A DNA stretch of 64,000 bases from Nemopilema nomurai (lineage: Eukaryota; Cnidaria; Scyphozoa; Rhizostomeae; Rhizostomatidae): positions 1,240,001 to 1,304,000 of the forward strand of contig ML133421.1 of assembly GCA_003864495.1 (NCBI GenBank). The letters run 5' to 3'. The position numbers and the translations under genes are program-made. Under the pieces are notes generated by a model that saw only the letters and a list, made by a program, of their open reading frames with translations, was not told where the DNA came from and ran no database searches. Of this stretch, positions 12,253 to 26,300 are shown one piece after another (positions within the stretch are counted from its first letter, which is position 1; every line of letters begins with the position of its first letter).

Positions 12253-12943
12253 CACTACCGTTCAAAAAGTCTTGGGACGATTCGAAGTTTCGAAAGACGC
12301 TTATGATAAAAGCTTTAAAAACATGCATTTGATCCTCTCTTATTAAGTACGACAACCAGCTATTTCCATGAAACTCTCATAAGACATTGTTCATGTTTCG
12401 AAGTATTTCAATTTCGCCACATTATTCGAAAAAGATTAATCGTAAAGTTTTTCTAGGCCAGAAACATGGACATGGAGGTTATCAAACATCGTGAAATATC
12501 ATACGAGAAGCGTCTGGAAATTATCTTTTATGAAAATAATGGTAAAAAATACCAAGAAACTGCATCAATTGTAGGCTGCTCAAAGAATGCAGCTTTCGCT
12601 GTATGCAGAAAGTTCTTTAAATTTAGAACCGTGAAACATTTGCCAAGGGTTGGCAGACCGAAGAAGTTCCGGACGCCAAGACATGAAAGAAGTTCCGGTC
12701 TTTATTGAGAGATCAAAAAACAGGATACATCTCGATTAATTTGCTAGAAGGTCAAAGCGCAGAGGTTCCAAATTCTGATAATTAATTGTAATGAATAGAT
12801 AGAGCTTTTACTGCGTTATTTAGACCATTTTAAAGGATAATAGGATGGTTTTCAAAAGATATATTTTTTGATCGCCTTAAATTGTTTTCATTCGCCAGAA
12901 GATTCGAACTTCGAATCGTCCCAAAACTTTTTGAACGGTAGTG
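12253..12943 (+). mobile_element. Non-autonomous Tc1/mariner-family element (691 bp)
   Basis: Terminal inverted repeats of about 41 bp bound the element: 12253-12293 on the left and about 12902-12943 on the right. They begin CACTACCGTTCAAAAAGT and differ by one substitution and one indel. TA dinucleotides flank both ends (12251-12252 and 12944-12945), as expected for the Tc1 target duplication. The end sequence CACTACCG...CAAAA is typical of Tc1-like elements. Inside is only the start of a transposase gene (12466-12708), so the catalytic DDE domain has been lost and the element cannot move itself. Confidence 0.9.
12466..12708 (+). pseudogene. Truncated Tc1-like transposase, N-terminal DNA-binding part
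   Basis: An 80-residue frame starts at an ATG and contains the paired-like helix-turn-helix of Tc1 transposases. SYEKRLEIIFYENNGKKYQE forms the first helices; ASIVGCSKNAAFAVCRKF is the recognition part. VKHLPRVGRPKKF is the GRPKK AT-hook/linker that usually precedes the second helix-turn-helix. It then runs into a stop, and no DDE catalytic domain follows before the right inverted repeat. A full family member is about 340 residues. This is a fossil of an internally deleted copy; the deletion lies soon after codon 75. Confidence 0.85.
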
Positions 12944-12945
12944 TA

Positions 12946-14304
12946 CTTATTTGTGATTGCCTTTTGGGCATCAAAGTTTTTGTTCAGCTTCCACATGGCG
13001 AGGAACGCTTTCGTCGGAAGCTTGTTTGGGAACACCCTTTTGTGATGTGAGAGGCAACTTTTAATTCTGCTATTATGAGCGAAGAAAACGGAAATTTCTG
13101 CATTTTGCAATGCCAGATGATTTGGAGCTCGTATAAATCCTGCAAGCTGAAAGTCGTCATGACAACGTGCAACGCGATGCTATAATCACCCTCGTAATCA
13201 TGTTTGCTCTTGTTGTCGAAGTTGTGCCCTGTCGATAGAAAGAGGTCATGGCTCTCGCGGTGTCATTTAGCGTTTGGGTTTTCAAAAATATTCAAATTTG
13301 ATCGCAATTTTGTCTTGAACAACTTAGTTTCGATGTCTCACAAGAAATGCCTTAGGCGCACCACGAATTAAGGGCAATTAGCATAAACATTTCATTGTAC
13401 ATTTTTGGAAAAAGCTTCCTATTTACCTTTATGGAGTTTTCTCCATTGTCTGCATGGTTCTTAAGCAAGTAGCCTCATTCTTGCAGTCTTTTTGAGCGCA
13501 CCTGCTCTGCTGCTCGGAAAACAGTTCTGCAAATGCCATTTTCAGATTTCACTTCCCGCCCATTCATTCATATTCGTGGTCATGCGTGGACGAGTTTGGT
13601 AATCATTGCAGTTGGCGTCTAGTAAGCAATGACATTTAGCGCCGCATTTACGTCAAAGACCTGAAAGAGCAAGGGCGCGCAAAGTCGGCATTATTAAGTC
13701 TTCAATTTCAGCTGATGGCTTCTCGGGTGAGCACAAAAGTTTCCAATTTTTGAGTGAAATGGCCAATGCATGCTCTATAAGTAATGGTGCTGTTGATGTG
13801 CTTGGGCCTACACGAACGACTGTGCAAGCATACCTACCTGTTATATACTCTGAAGTTGAAGAGAAAGTGTTGTTCTGTTAATTTAATTTGTGTTGACTAT
13901 CAATTAGGAATATGACTCATATGCTATCCTTGTTTTAAAATTGATTCAGTAGCTGAAGAAAAGTGTAGCATAGACATGCGAATATTTGCTAGTAACAGTA
14001 TCCTTATTTTACTGAGCTCAATTTAATTATAAAATTAATCACAAAGTTAAAGTAATTCGAAAGTGTTATGTTGACGTTTTTAGTTTCTCTCCAATGTACA
14101 TTATGGACATTTCTGTATTATTTGAAACGTGAATAGAGCTTGTAATGATTTACAAACACTAGAAATGTTTTATTTTTTTTAGAACTGAAGGAGATTGACA
14201 TCATAGGCTTATTTTGCATGCTACTTTTAAGGATGTCTCTAACTTTTAGGCTTGAAAACTTGTACAGGCAGGAAATGTGGCTATAAATCATAAAAGATAG
14301 CAAG
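12946..14304. other. Region upstream of WDR17
   Basis: No gene is supported here. The stretch probably contains the WDR17 promoter and any 5' untranslated exon. The sequence just before the first coding ATG (aaagatAG|CAAG) could be a splice acceptor, so transcription may start well upstream. Short open frames at 12.9-13.2 kb and 14.1-14.3 kb have no family features. Confidence 0.4.
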
Positions 14305-17300
14305 ATGTCAATGAGGCAGGTTGGGATGCTGACAGCTGGGGCCCAGCCTTGGAGCCCAAGAATGTGTTCAGCCTGCGGTGAAAGGTTTGCCTATTGTGCA
14401 ACACTGGCTATATATATTTACGAGGTAATCCAGATTTCCAAACTCCACTTTAAGTAGCTAATGTTCTAAACAATGTTCCAATTGCTCGATGTACAGATTA
14501 TGTCAACATATATTTAACCTTTATCAGTCCACATATTGATAGCAAAAGATGTAGAAAAAGTCTCTAATGTTCAAGAAGATGAGTGCACCAATCAATTAGG
14601 TGTATATTTTGCAAAAAGAGGATAGTTATCATTCCAGAGGTCTTCTTTGATATAGAGGTTTGTGTATGCAACTTCTTGATGTATGTAAGATATTTCTTTA
14701 AATTTTACTTTGAATATTCAAATTTTTTAACTAAAATATGTGATATTGCAGTGGGATACAAATCTGAAGAAGTTCAATCTCCACTCAGTAGTATCTGCCC
14801 ATAAAAAGACTATAACATCAATCAGCTGGAACCCAAAAGATCCAAACATTCTTGCAAGTTCAAGTACTGACAAGGAGATCATTCTTTGGGATATCTCAGA
14901 TCAACGGGTTATTGCCCGCTTAAGGCAAATAAAGGAATCTCCGGTTTGCATAGAATGGTTACCTCATGAAAAGGATGTCATCTCTTTCATCTATGGTTGT
15001 GGCCCACTTTTCATGTGGAACAGCTCAATTAATCAAGAAGTTACATCCCACAAGGAAACATTTAGTTTCTATTCTGATGTAACACACTTTTCATGGAACC
15101 ATAAACGGATTGGAAAGCTAGCATTTGGGCACAAGGATGGCTCAATATCCTTGCTTAATCCTGGTAAAAAGGCTCAAAAACATGTTTTAAGGCCAGAAAA
15201 CTCAGATGAAAATGGGGAAGAGGACTCTGTACAAATGTTGGAGTGGGACTCGTTATCACTTGATTATTTGCTTGTTGCATATAAAAGCCGGACTGGAATT
15301 AGGCTGATAGACACAGAGTCTATGGCTATTATAATGAGTTTTAAATTACCTAGTGCTGCTGCAAGAATATCTGGGTTTTCGTGGATTGTTAATGCTCCAG
15401 GCATGTTTGTAAGTGGAGGTAAGAGCCCAATAACATTTCGCTTTTTGCTATTTCTTTTAATTTTTTGTCTTTATCCTAATGTATTGGGTTTATGTACCAA
15501 AGGATAGTACCTCTGGTAAGAATTCCATGATTGCTTTTTATTTGGTAGTCAAAGATGTGACTTTTGAATACACCTCATTCATTATAATGAAAGCTAAATC
15601 ATGTGCAACTAGAGCTAGATTACATGTCTTGCTTCTTGAGATACAAAGAAAATTACTTAAACAGAGCTTACTCTGGAAAAGGTTGGTGGCAAAAAATAAG
15701 TCAAGTGTTGGTGAATTTTCAACTTGTCAGAGAATTACTCAGTGGGTCTGAAGCATTCACATTCTTTGCTTTGAAATGAACCAACTCAAAACCACCACCA
15801 TTAGTGCTCTTAAATTAAGCCAATTAAAAGAAGAGCCTAGGCCTTTTCTTTAAATTCTTATCTTGATGAAATATGGAAAGGAGTGATCAAGTTGGTTGGA
15901 TTAGTCATTCAAGTTGGTTAGTATTATTTATACTTGCTAAGGATTTTATAGTCCAGATTTTTTTCTGATCAGAGTCTTATTCTATTAAGCCAAAATTAAG
16001 CAATTTCATTTTATTTGTTATCCCCACACTCTACTTTAATACTCTCTTTGCTATATATCTTCAAGATAACAATAAGAATTATATATAACCTTTTCACCAT
16101 TCAAGTTAATTTGTGTGTAAAGCCAGAAAGATTGTCTGTTTGTTGACTGGTTTAAGCACCTTGTGACAAACAACTAATGGTATAATGAACCAACTTGTGA
16201 AAACCGCCCTTAGTATAGCATGAAGCTCAGAGAAGCAGTTTGAAGCCATCCTATTCTACATAACATAACTATTTGTAAAAGGATATGTCTTTTGAAAATG
16301 TTCATTTATGTTACATGTTTTCTGTCTCTAAGCTTTATGATTATAGATACCCAAAGTGGAGTTTTGCGCTTATGGAGTGTTTCTAGAGACTCACCCGTTT
16401 TGAATCTGAAAATAAAGGAGACTGGTTTCCACTCAATATGTGTCATTCATAGAAGTAAAGCACTTGCTATGCCATGGAGCAACAAGGGGGGTCTTGTTGC
16501 AGCCTCATCTACTTCACTCTCAGCTGGCAAGTCATCTTCAGCTATGAATTCTCCTTATGAAATCCCCCCTGCACATGTTGTCTGCACTTTTTTGGATGGA
16601 GGGATTGGACTTTATGATATTAGCAAGCGAAGATGGGATTTTCTAAGGGACTATGTGAGTTGTGTACTCTTATATGATTTATAATTCCTTCTTTTAATTT
16701 TTCGTAATTTCTTTTTTCAAAATTTTTTTGGACATTTTTATGTTTCTTTAGAATGTTTTTATTTGACATGAAGCCATCACTTTATGTCTCTGTGCTTAAA
16801 GAGTGTGCCAGCTTTGCCTAGCAGGACAAATTGGCTACTTTCTACCTGTGTTTACTGGACACCCTTTTTCACACAAACAACATTTAGCAACTTGAATTCA
16901 GTTTACTTTTATTAGAATTAGTTTAGTAGCCAATGCCCTTCTGGCCAAAGCATTTCGTGTTATCAGATGATTTTTTCTTTCAGGGTCACATAGAGACCAT
17001 ATTTGATTGTAAATTTCATCCAGATGACCCAGATCTTTTGGCAACTTGCTCATTTGATGGTACAATCAAAGTCTGGAATATCCAGACAATGGAAGCTGTG
17101 AGTCTTTCTTTATCTAAGAATCTAAGCCTAGAGTTTTCTACTGATGCTTATCAGCATCACATTAAACTGGAAGTGTTTTAAATTGACCCTCATCATTCTT
17201 CCTGCTTAGTTGAATGTTTAGTTGAAGTGTTATTCATGGATTCACCATTCCTTCTTTTCAGAGATTACCATGTCTTGAGTAAGGTAAAGGGTTTAAAAGT

Positions 17301-20300
17301 TTAAAATAAGATGAAAGTGATTTAAAAGTTCGCTTTTTATCTAGAATTTGAAAACAGTCATGTTGCGCCTTTTTCGCAGGTGAAATCGACTTCTAGGAAT
17401 GAAACTGCTATATACTCGATAGCGTGGGCACCAGGTAATCTGAGTTTTATCATGTTTTAGTACAGCTGTTTCTTCTGACACGCCAATCGAACGTCCTTTG
17501 CTTTTTCATTGAAGTCTCCAGGCGTCAATGAAAGACTTCGTTTGCCTAGGCCCTTTACTGACGGGGCGAGGGTGTATCGGAGTGTTTCTCTAAACCCTTG
17601 TGAATATTCGATATTGCTTGTTTTATTTGTGATGCGTTTAAGGTCGAGAAGGGTCTGCATAACTCAACTAGTTTTAGCTATAAATCTCAAATTCTTTTCG
17701 CACACCGGATTGCTTCGAACAACCAGTTATAATTACTGAATGAAAATTGGGGATATTGGTTACTCGATTGAATTAATTACAAGTAATTACCAACGCTCAA
17801 TTATTTTGTGCAACCTTGCTGAATGGCCTTTCGTGAAATTATGATAATCATGGCATTGGTTAAAGTGTTGATTCTTGATCGTAAACCTTCGTTCGATCTT
17901 CATTAACGTGTTATGAAAGGAAGTTTTCTTTCTAATTGCATGCTTACCATCTCTCTTTTAAGTTTGATTTACTTTAAACATGAACTTATTTTGTCATTTT
18001 TTCGCATTGCCAAGAAGTAGATCATGGTGCGTTGCTAATATCGAAGTTCTGGAGATGTTTGTTCCTGTAAACATGATTTTGCATGAAAGTCGGTTTTTGA
18101 CAAGCTGGTTTCGGCCACGTTTTTGGCGAATTACTTCATCCCAATGTAAAAACTCAATGTATCATCTCTAGTGAATCGAGACTTAACCATCACTATTTGA
18201 AATAGGTACCCAATAACGTACTCTCCTGCTATCGAATTTCGATTTCCCCAAAAGCTTAAAAGAATAGATTTCGGTTTCCGACTTGTTATGAATAGCCTTT
18301 CAAGCTTGTGTTTTCTATCTTCCGCTCCACCTATTTCTCAGTTCCCCAACCTTTTTTTGATTTTCAAATTTTTTTCCACCCAAACACCTTTCTGACTATT
18401 ACCACACTTGATCATTCGGTTCTAAAGTTTAGCCAATTGAGAATTCCTCGTCCACAAAGACGTAACTAACCCGTAAGTTGTTTTGTGCTGCCTTCGTGAA
18501 GCCGGAATCGCCTCTCTGTATTATCGTAGTATCGTCTGGATTTTACGAGCCTGTTAGAAATTGCTTTGAAAGTCACCAGTTGGTATTGAAGTGCAATTTT
18601 GCTTGGCAGGGGACTTGAATTGTTTGGTAGCTGCCACTTCTCGCACTGGTTGTTTCATTTGGGATGTCGAGAAAGAGAGAATCATCATGCGATTCAACGA
18701 ACACGGCAAACACAGTGTCTACACTGCTTCTTGGAATCAACGGGACTCGAAGTACATCGCTTCAGCCGGTTCAGATTGCAATTGGTAATGTTTATCTAGA
18801 ATTTCTTCGTTTGCTATTTTTGCACATGTTAATTACCACATAAGCATCATAATTATTTCCCGAAGATTTCCAAGCGATGCTTTCTCTGAAACTGTTCTGT
18901 AGCGAATGCCACTGCAGTAAATGACTGTGAAATATTTGACGAACATTTTCTTTCTCCTTTGCAATGCTGTTTGGCGATTTTGTTTCCGCAACAATGCAAT
19001 GGAGTGAAGCTATGCACTGCGTCCTTTATCAATAACCGAAACAAACAATTGCTTTATGGTAACGGAATTGGCACAGATCTAATCTTTCTGCCACAATCTT
19101 AGTGAGAATGACAGTTGGACGGCAAGATCAAGCTTAGGCTTTCAAAGGCCTAAAACAGACTCGCAGGCTTGGCTGCAAAAACAGAATTACCCAAGAAACC
19201 TGCAAAATCTCTTACTCATTTGAAAATGTGGAGCTAAAGCAACGAGTGGCGAAGACTGGGCCCTGATTTAGCATGCTCTTGAAATCATTGGGTTGAACGC
19301 AGTCACGATTGAGTATTTAAATGACAGAATCCCAACAGGAATTCGGGAATTGGGCCTAGGCACCTGTCAAAACTGGTTTACTGGGCGTCGGTACCGTTGT
19401 TGTTTTGCTGTGGATATTTTTTAATGATTCTTTGATTTGCTGTTATTTTCTTATGCTGTTTTGCCTTAATTTGGAATGTTTCGATGTAGCATTGTTCGAA
19501 TGGTAGATGGGACTCTGGTGAAAAGGTACAAGCACCCGGGAGCTGTGTTCGGCTGTGACTGGAGCCCAAACAACCGGTAAAACCTTTGCTTAGACCTCAA
19601 TATGTGCAAACGCAAAAGGCGCAAGCGGCTTTTAGGATAATCGTCTAATACACGCATTACTTTGAACTTCCTTAAACATTGGTTTTTCCTGTGCTTTATT
19701 TATTCATGTTTCTAGCTGGTGCGAAATGACTTATCTTGAACTAATAACCCTCTGATGAAATTCCCTGCACTTGATCTAGCTACTGACTTATTCGACCTTC
19801 AATATCAGTGGAATGGTGTCTGTCCAATCCAGTTTAATCCTCATTGACGTCATTCAGGTAGAGCCTCGGTTTCGCTCCACGTTTCCTTATGCCTTTCAGG
19901 GACCTGCTGGCAACTGGGTGCGAAGATAGGCTGGTCAGAGTGTTCTACCTCCCTTCCAAAGGAGAATCGGCCATCCGCACATTTTCTGGTTCGTTCAATC
20001 TATTAATCCCTTATTGCTCTGGTCACTACATTTTCAGCAGTTTTGAAGCAATTTTTCTAATACCTGTTCTTAAAAATCGCAATATTTTGCAAAAAGCTGT
20101 TTAAGAAAGCATTGGGAAAATCGGCCGCTTTTATTTTGTATTTCCAGCTAGTGTTCTTCTTTCTTTGGTCGGTCTTCTTGTACCTTTTTACCCAATATGA
20201 GTCTTGCTCTGCATTAAAGGGAACCTTGTGGCTGTCTGTTTTTGCCTGATTCCATTATCTTCAACCTCTGTTTTTTAACGTTTGATTGATGCCTCATAGA

Positions 20301-23300
20301 ATATCTACATCCGTTGCATCCTTGCAAAAAATTCATTTGTGGTAGAACTAGTTGGTATTATAGAGTCGTTTCCAGTAATTAGTCTTAAATTTTTACAGGA
20401 CATACATCAAAAATCTTCCATGTCAAATGGTCTCCATTGAGAGAAGGAATTTTGTGCAGTGGGTCAGATGACGGGTACGTCTTTGCCTTTCATCGGAGTT
20501 ATTATTAGCCCTCAGCTGTTTGTTGTATCTCTCTCTCTTTCAGTAAGTATTTCTGTGTAGAGTATTATATTGCTATCAGCTAATGCGATTTTATTTTTAG
20601 GACCATACGTATTTGGGATTACAGCCAGGTAAGTCTTATTAAGAATTCATTCAACTGTTTTTATTTCGCTTATTAAAATCAACTTTCTAATTAAAGTCCA
20701 GTCGCTAGTTATATCTCTTCTAATTGTTATTGTTGCAGAAATAACAGTAAAGTTTCATTTCTTATGCTTTATCTGTCACTCTAACCAAAGGAAAGCTAGC
20801 TTGTCTCTAGCTTGTGTGTCTAATCGCCCAATCCTTTTCTGCGATTCATCAAGTCCTTTCGTAACTTGCAGGATGGTTGCGTCACGGTCCTCGAAGGACA
20901 CACTGCTCCAGTGCGCGGGCTTTTATGGCACTCTGAGTTCCCGGATGTGCTTGTGTCCGGCAGTTGGGATTATTCATTACGAATATGGAATGTCAAGTAA
21001 GTCTCCAATTATTCGCAAAATGGTGCAATTTCTGATATCCTAAAAAACGGCTCTTGGTGCTACATCTGGCAATCACTTTCGACCTTGCACAGCTATTTCC
21101 ATTATCCAGATTGTAATAGCAAATGCGATGTGAACAGCAAAGCTTGAAAAAATTCAGCAGATCTCAGTGAACACTTAGGCTGTTGATTCTTAATTCTGAA
21201 ATCCGTTCCTTGGTGTTGCCAGCTAGTGGTTTTCATGCTCCTGTCTCCTCTTGTAGGACTGGTTACTGTATAGAAAAGAATTCAGACCATGCGGCTGATG
21301 TGTATGGTAAGTCACAATGGTTGATATATTTTCTTGTCTGCTCGTTCGTTTCAGAGATAAGAAGCATGCAGATTCATGAAGCAATCAGCTAATGAATATA
21401 TTTTTCCTTCATTTTTTGGTGCAACCCTGCACTCTTCTAGCTGCACAAATTTGCAACCCTGCGCTCTCCTGGTGATTTTAGCCACAAATTTGTCATTGAT
21501 TATGAAATACTTAAAACTCTTTCATTTCCCATTCCTTTCTCTCCCACCCTTCGCCGCAAGAATTCGCTCAATTCAGCTCTAATTTGTTTGCATTTTAGGT
21601 TTAGCATCCCATCGACAAAGACCGTTTATCCTAGCTTCTTCATCACGTGACTCGACAGTGAGGATCTGGGCACTAGACTACTTCACGAGGCCACTCTACT
21701 TGCGGCTTATATCTGACTTGAAGTTCAATGAAATTCTGCAGACGCAACCTGGTATGCCAAGCTTCTTTGCGTTTTCAATGTCCCGGTTTCTAACATTACT
21801 AGAGCCTTCTTCGATCTTTCAAAGACCAATAGCCGGTAGCTAATAATTTGGATGTGTTTGCTAGATTGCTTCAAAGACACTCCTTCTATAGTCGCATGCT
21901 GTGGCCTCATTTCAGCTAATATTCTTTACCTTTGGACGACTTTTTGACGACAAAGGCTTCTGTCCAGCCAGCAGCACGTGATCCCATAGCTTGTGATTTG
22001 ACAGACAAAGCCGGCAATGACTGTCTTTCGCTGCTTAATTTTTATTCGTTTTAGTAACTGAGGAGGAGCAAAATGAAGACTCTTTGGGGATCAAGTGGAA
22101 ATTTTCTGGCAGTTTTTCGAGCCACATCAATTCACTTATTGAGCATGAAACGGACAGATACTGTAGGAAAGTCGCAAAGCTGTATTCGCGGTTTTTTCTG
22201 GTGAGATTAAACTCTTTTCTGACTGCTCGTCTGGAAAGGCCTAATTTTCAAATAGAATATCAATAGGCGAATCATATCTGGATTCACACTTGTTGTTGAC
22301 TGGCCTTGTATGTCTGTTTTAGGCCCCATTTGGCTTGAAAAACCTGTGGGTTCTGGTCTCCGTCCTTTTGGACAACGACCAACAACAGCTGCCCACCGAC
22401 TACAACCGAGGCATCATGCATACGAGGCACGCCGTCAAGTATAGAGCCGTAAGTATCTTGTTCCTATTGACGTAGAGTCTGTTTGTAAGGCAAACGGGAT
22501 TCGGGAAATAGGCTAATGAAACCTATGGGTATCCTTTTCATTATAAAAAGGCGTAAGAATGTTGGCAACTTTTGAAGCAAGGCCTAGTGTTGCCACAATT
22601 GTTAAAAAGGAAGTGGACTAATTCTGCCGAAAATATTTGAAAGGGGCATCCCCTCCCCCCCCCCAAAAAAGAAACCAAAGCAATCTCTTTCAAGTGTTCA
22701 TATGATATAACGATAGAAAGTTTTTGAGTTCAGACAAGGCCTAATGTACTTGGACGATGCTAAATTTGGTCATTAAAGGCCCAACGCAACTTAACAGTTA
22801 CGTTGCAAGAATGAAAGACACAACCTCGGAATTTGTGCTTTTAGAGGTCACTCAAATCCTGCAAGGTTTATGATAGAGCTCAAATGTGTTGCCCGTTTGA
22901 AAATATGTTGTAAAACTTTTCAAAATTATAACTGTCCTTTGAAGTAGCACCGGTCTGTTTAAAGATCTAAAGTGTCTAAAATGCGCTGCATGAATATATG
23001 CAGAAATTACGTAGGTGTGGTACGCTGGAAGCTTGCATTTTAAATTGGCCAGAAGTGTTGAAACTTAGGCCTAAATTTCCAATCAAAACATTGAAAGATT
23101 GTGGGTTTACCCTTGCTGTTTGACATATTTACCATATTTTATAACATCAAGTACCATATTTTAATGAATTTATTGATTCACAATGCTAGCCCAATAGTTT
23201 TTATCGAAAATGTTTTGCAAGTTGCCGTACCATAATAGGTTTAACATTTTCCAAAGCCTCCTTTGTAGAGGACCCCTTTTAACGATCAGCCGGTAACTTC

Positions 23301-26300
23301 CAAAGTTACTTAACGATAAGCCGGCCGACCATCGGCTAGATCGATCTCTGAATTACTTTGTTAACAGTTGTTAGAGCCACCGAGGTGCTCTCTTTATTCT
23401 TCAGCCTTTTTTCAACCATTGGGTCGTTCGCTGTTGACCTGACTAACGCTCTCATTCCTCGAAGCTTAGGTCTGTATTTCAAGCATTTAAGAGGGTTTCT
23501 ATATTAACAGCAAATGCTAGCCATCTAAAACTACACAGATTAAATATCTGATATGTCGATGCAAGTCTTCATCCAGATATATCGTTTATCTTGATTAGAA
23601 TCAACAGTTTTAAACTGGAAGCATTAGATAATCTGAGTGTCGTTTAAAGTTAAGGGTGATTTTCCAGCCTTTTCGTGCATAACGTTCTTTACTAAGTTGT
23701 CTACTTTGAAAAAATTGCTCTTTCGTTTCTAATTTGTAATGGGATGTGACAAGTTCATCAGGTATCCCTGCTCTTGCTCTTGCATTCTACTTCTTCAATT
23801 TGTTTGAACTCTCGGGTAATTATCACCAGTCAATAAGATTAAGACGCATTCTTAGAGTTGTTCTGTGAGGAGCAGCACAAATGATAGAAGCTAGTTATAT
23901 GATTTTGTAAATTTGCTTGGCTAGCATTCCTATGAGTGCTTGCATACATTTTAAGTGAATCTGCCCTCCTCGTAGCTAAATTGTCTGTATTAGGCCTAAT
24001 TGTTGATTTGCGGTTACCTCGTTTCCCATACCCGCCCCTGTGTCTAGTACAGTGCGTTCACAAACTGAATTTCGTTGAATAGTCCCAGGCCCAAGAACTC
24101 GAGACAGTCAGAGCGAGTAACAGTGGCTTCTCCATTGGCGCTGCTTCAAAGGAGGCGAAGCTCATGGAAGCAGCTGACATTCAAATCAAGATGGGGCAGA
24201 TCGAACGATACTGCGAAATCATGCTCGAACTAGGCCATGTAAGTTCGCTTTATTTACGTTTATTCAAACAGTTGATGTTAACTACGATACAGAAATATAC
24301 GCGATACGTTTTTGTCACGGGCAGCAGCAAGGTGCTATGTTAGTCTGCATAAAAGGAAAGCATTTATGTCATAAATGAACCATAAGGCAAAACAACACCA
24401 CCGTTTTACAGCCGTAAATTTTACATGCTTAGCTGTGATTTGGAGTCACGTCATTGTATCTTGTTTTCTTCACAACAGAAACTAACTGTTTTTCGTGATT
24501 TATCCCGAAGCACTTGTAAAGCAACTTACTGATACAAAGCACATACTGTGAATTTTTATTTGTGTAGGATTGTTTTCGGCCATTATAGTTTGTGTGTTAT
24601 TGCATGTCGCACACCAATTACTTGTCCAAATTCATACCGGACTAGAAGATGGTTTACTCATCTAATAGTCACCACAAATGTCGTTTGAGATATGCAACCA
24701 GATAATTAATTTCATGTTGCGAAGGTTTGTCAGCAGAAATCAATCAGCAGCAGTCAAATTTCTGGCTTTATGGTTGAGAGTTTTCTGTAAGTCTTCCAAA
24801 TGTACCTCTTTAGGAATCTTTGGAGAGCAGTTTTATCTGTTTAGGTATAGGCCGCGTAGCAATGCAGAACAAACCGTCTGGGCCTCTCTTTCAGCTGCAG
24901 TTCGCCTTGGATTGGGTGGCTGCAGTGCTCCGCCTACTGTTCTGCAGATCAGTGATTTCACTCCTGCACTGGTCGCTGCCTCGAAGTCGTTTGGGTATGA
25001 AAAGGTCGAATGCGAACTGCTGTAGCTTCTTGTTGAAGGCTAGCATGATGACTGGGTTCAGAGTTGAGTTGGAGTACATCAGGATGCAGGTCCAGAACAG
25101 TGTGGAGTGCAGCCACGAAGGCGGGTCCTGTTTGTTCACGTACTTCTTGTAGGCCCAAACAGTTCCGGAGAGGAAGCAGGGCAAGTAGCACAGCGCCGTT
25201 CCCAGCAGCACGAAGATCATCCCCTTGGCAAATATCATCTCAGCTTTGTGTCGCTTCTCCGCCATCGTCTCGCTTACTTTTGCTTGTCGCCGGTTGTTCC
25301 CCTGTCTCTCACTATTGTTGTTGGTGGTGATGGTGGTGATGGTAGTGGTGGGAGTGAGGCTGTTGTTGTTGCTGTTTTTAGCAGCAGCAGAGTTTTGAAG
25401 TGATGCCATGTCCTGTACTCGTCTCCGCAATGTTGCAAATGTTTTTATGTACAGTAGGAATATGACCAAGACCAGCCCAAAATACATCGATACGAGGCAA
25501 ACTTCGAATTCGAATATGAAGCCGTACATCGAAGCCAGCATCAAAAGGAGGCCAGTGCCGAGGCAGGAGTTGAAGTTGAGTGCAATTAGCGAGTAGGCCC
25601 TGAAGTTGGTCATGTACATATTGTACCGGGTTAGATACCTCATGTGAATGAACCGGTCAAGCGTTATTATCACCACCATGATGCCGGAAAATTGGCAAAA
25701 CATGAACGTGAAGGATTGGGCGAAGTGTTCCAAGACGCAGAATGGCTGCCTCTGCAGCAGAAGCAGAGCGACCACCACCGGGCAGACGGTTACGCCAATA
25801 ACGGCGTCCGATATCGCCAGAATGAAAATGAATTTATACGACAAAGTCTTGGTCATCCTCAGCTTCCAGAGGGAGTAGACCATCACGCTGTTGGTAAGGA
25901 TGTTTAGAAGCCCGACGACAATGTTCATCGAGGCGAGTGCCGCAATGTTGGATGACGACAGCAGGTTCTGGTTCGGATGCAGAGTCTCACACAACATTTT
26001 GCCGCAAGGCGCAAGTCACCGACCGACGACTGGTGCTTTATCTTCGTCAGAGTTTATGCCTTCTTGGTTCCCTTTTATGCTTAGGGAGACCTCCAAGCTT
26101 AAAGGAGAACGTCTGCGCTGGAATTGCCTGAGAGCGGGCGATTCCGTAAAGCTCGGACTTCTTCGCTTATCAATCTCTCTTCTGCTTTTTGGATATTCTT
26201 GTGCATGTAAGTTTAGATTGCTCATCCAACAGGTCATCCAAGTCTTTCCCCTTCTAAGGAGATATTTCGTTCATCAGTTCAAATCTTCGTCCATCGGCTA

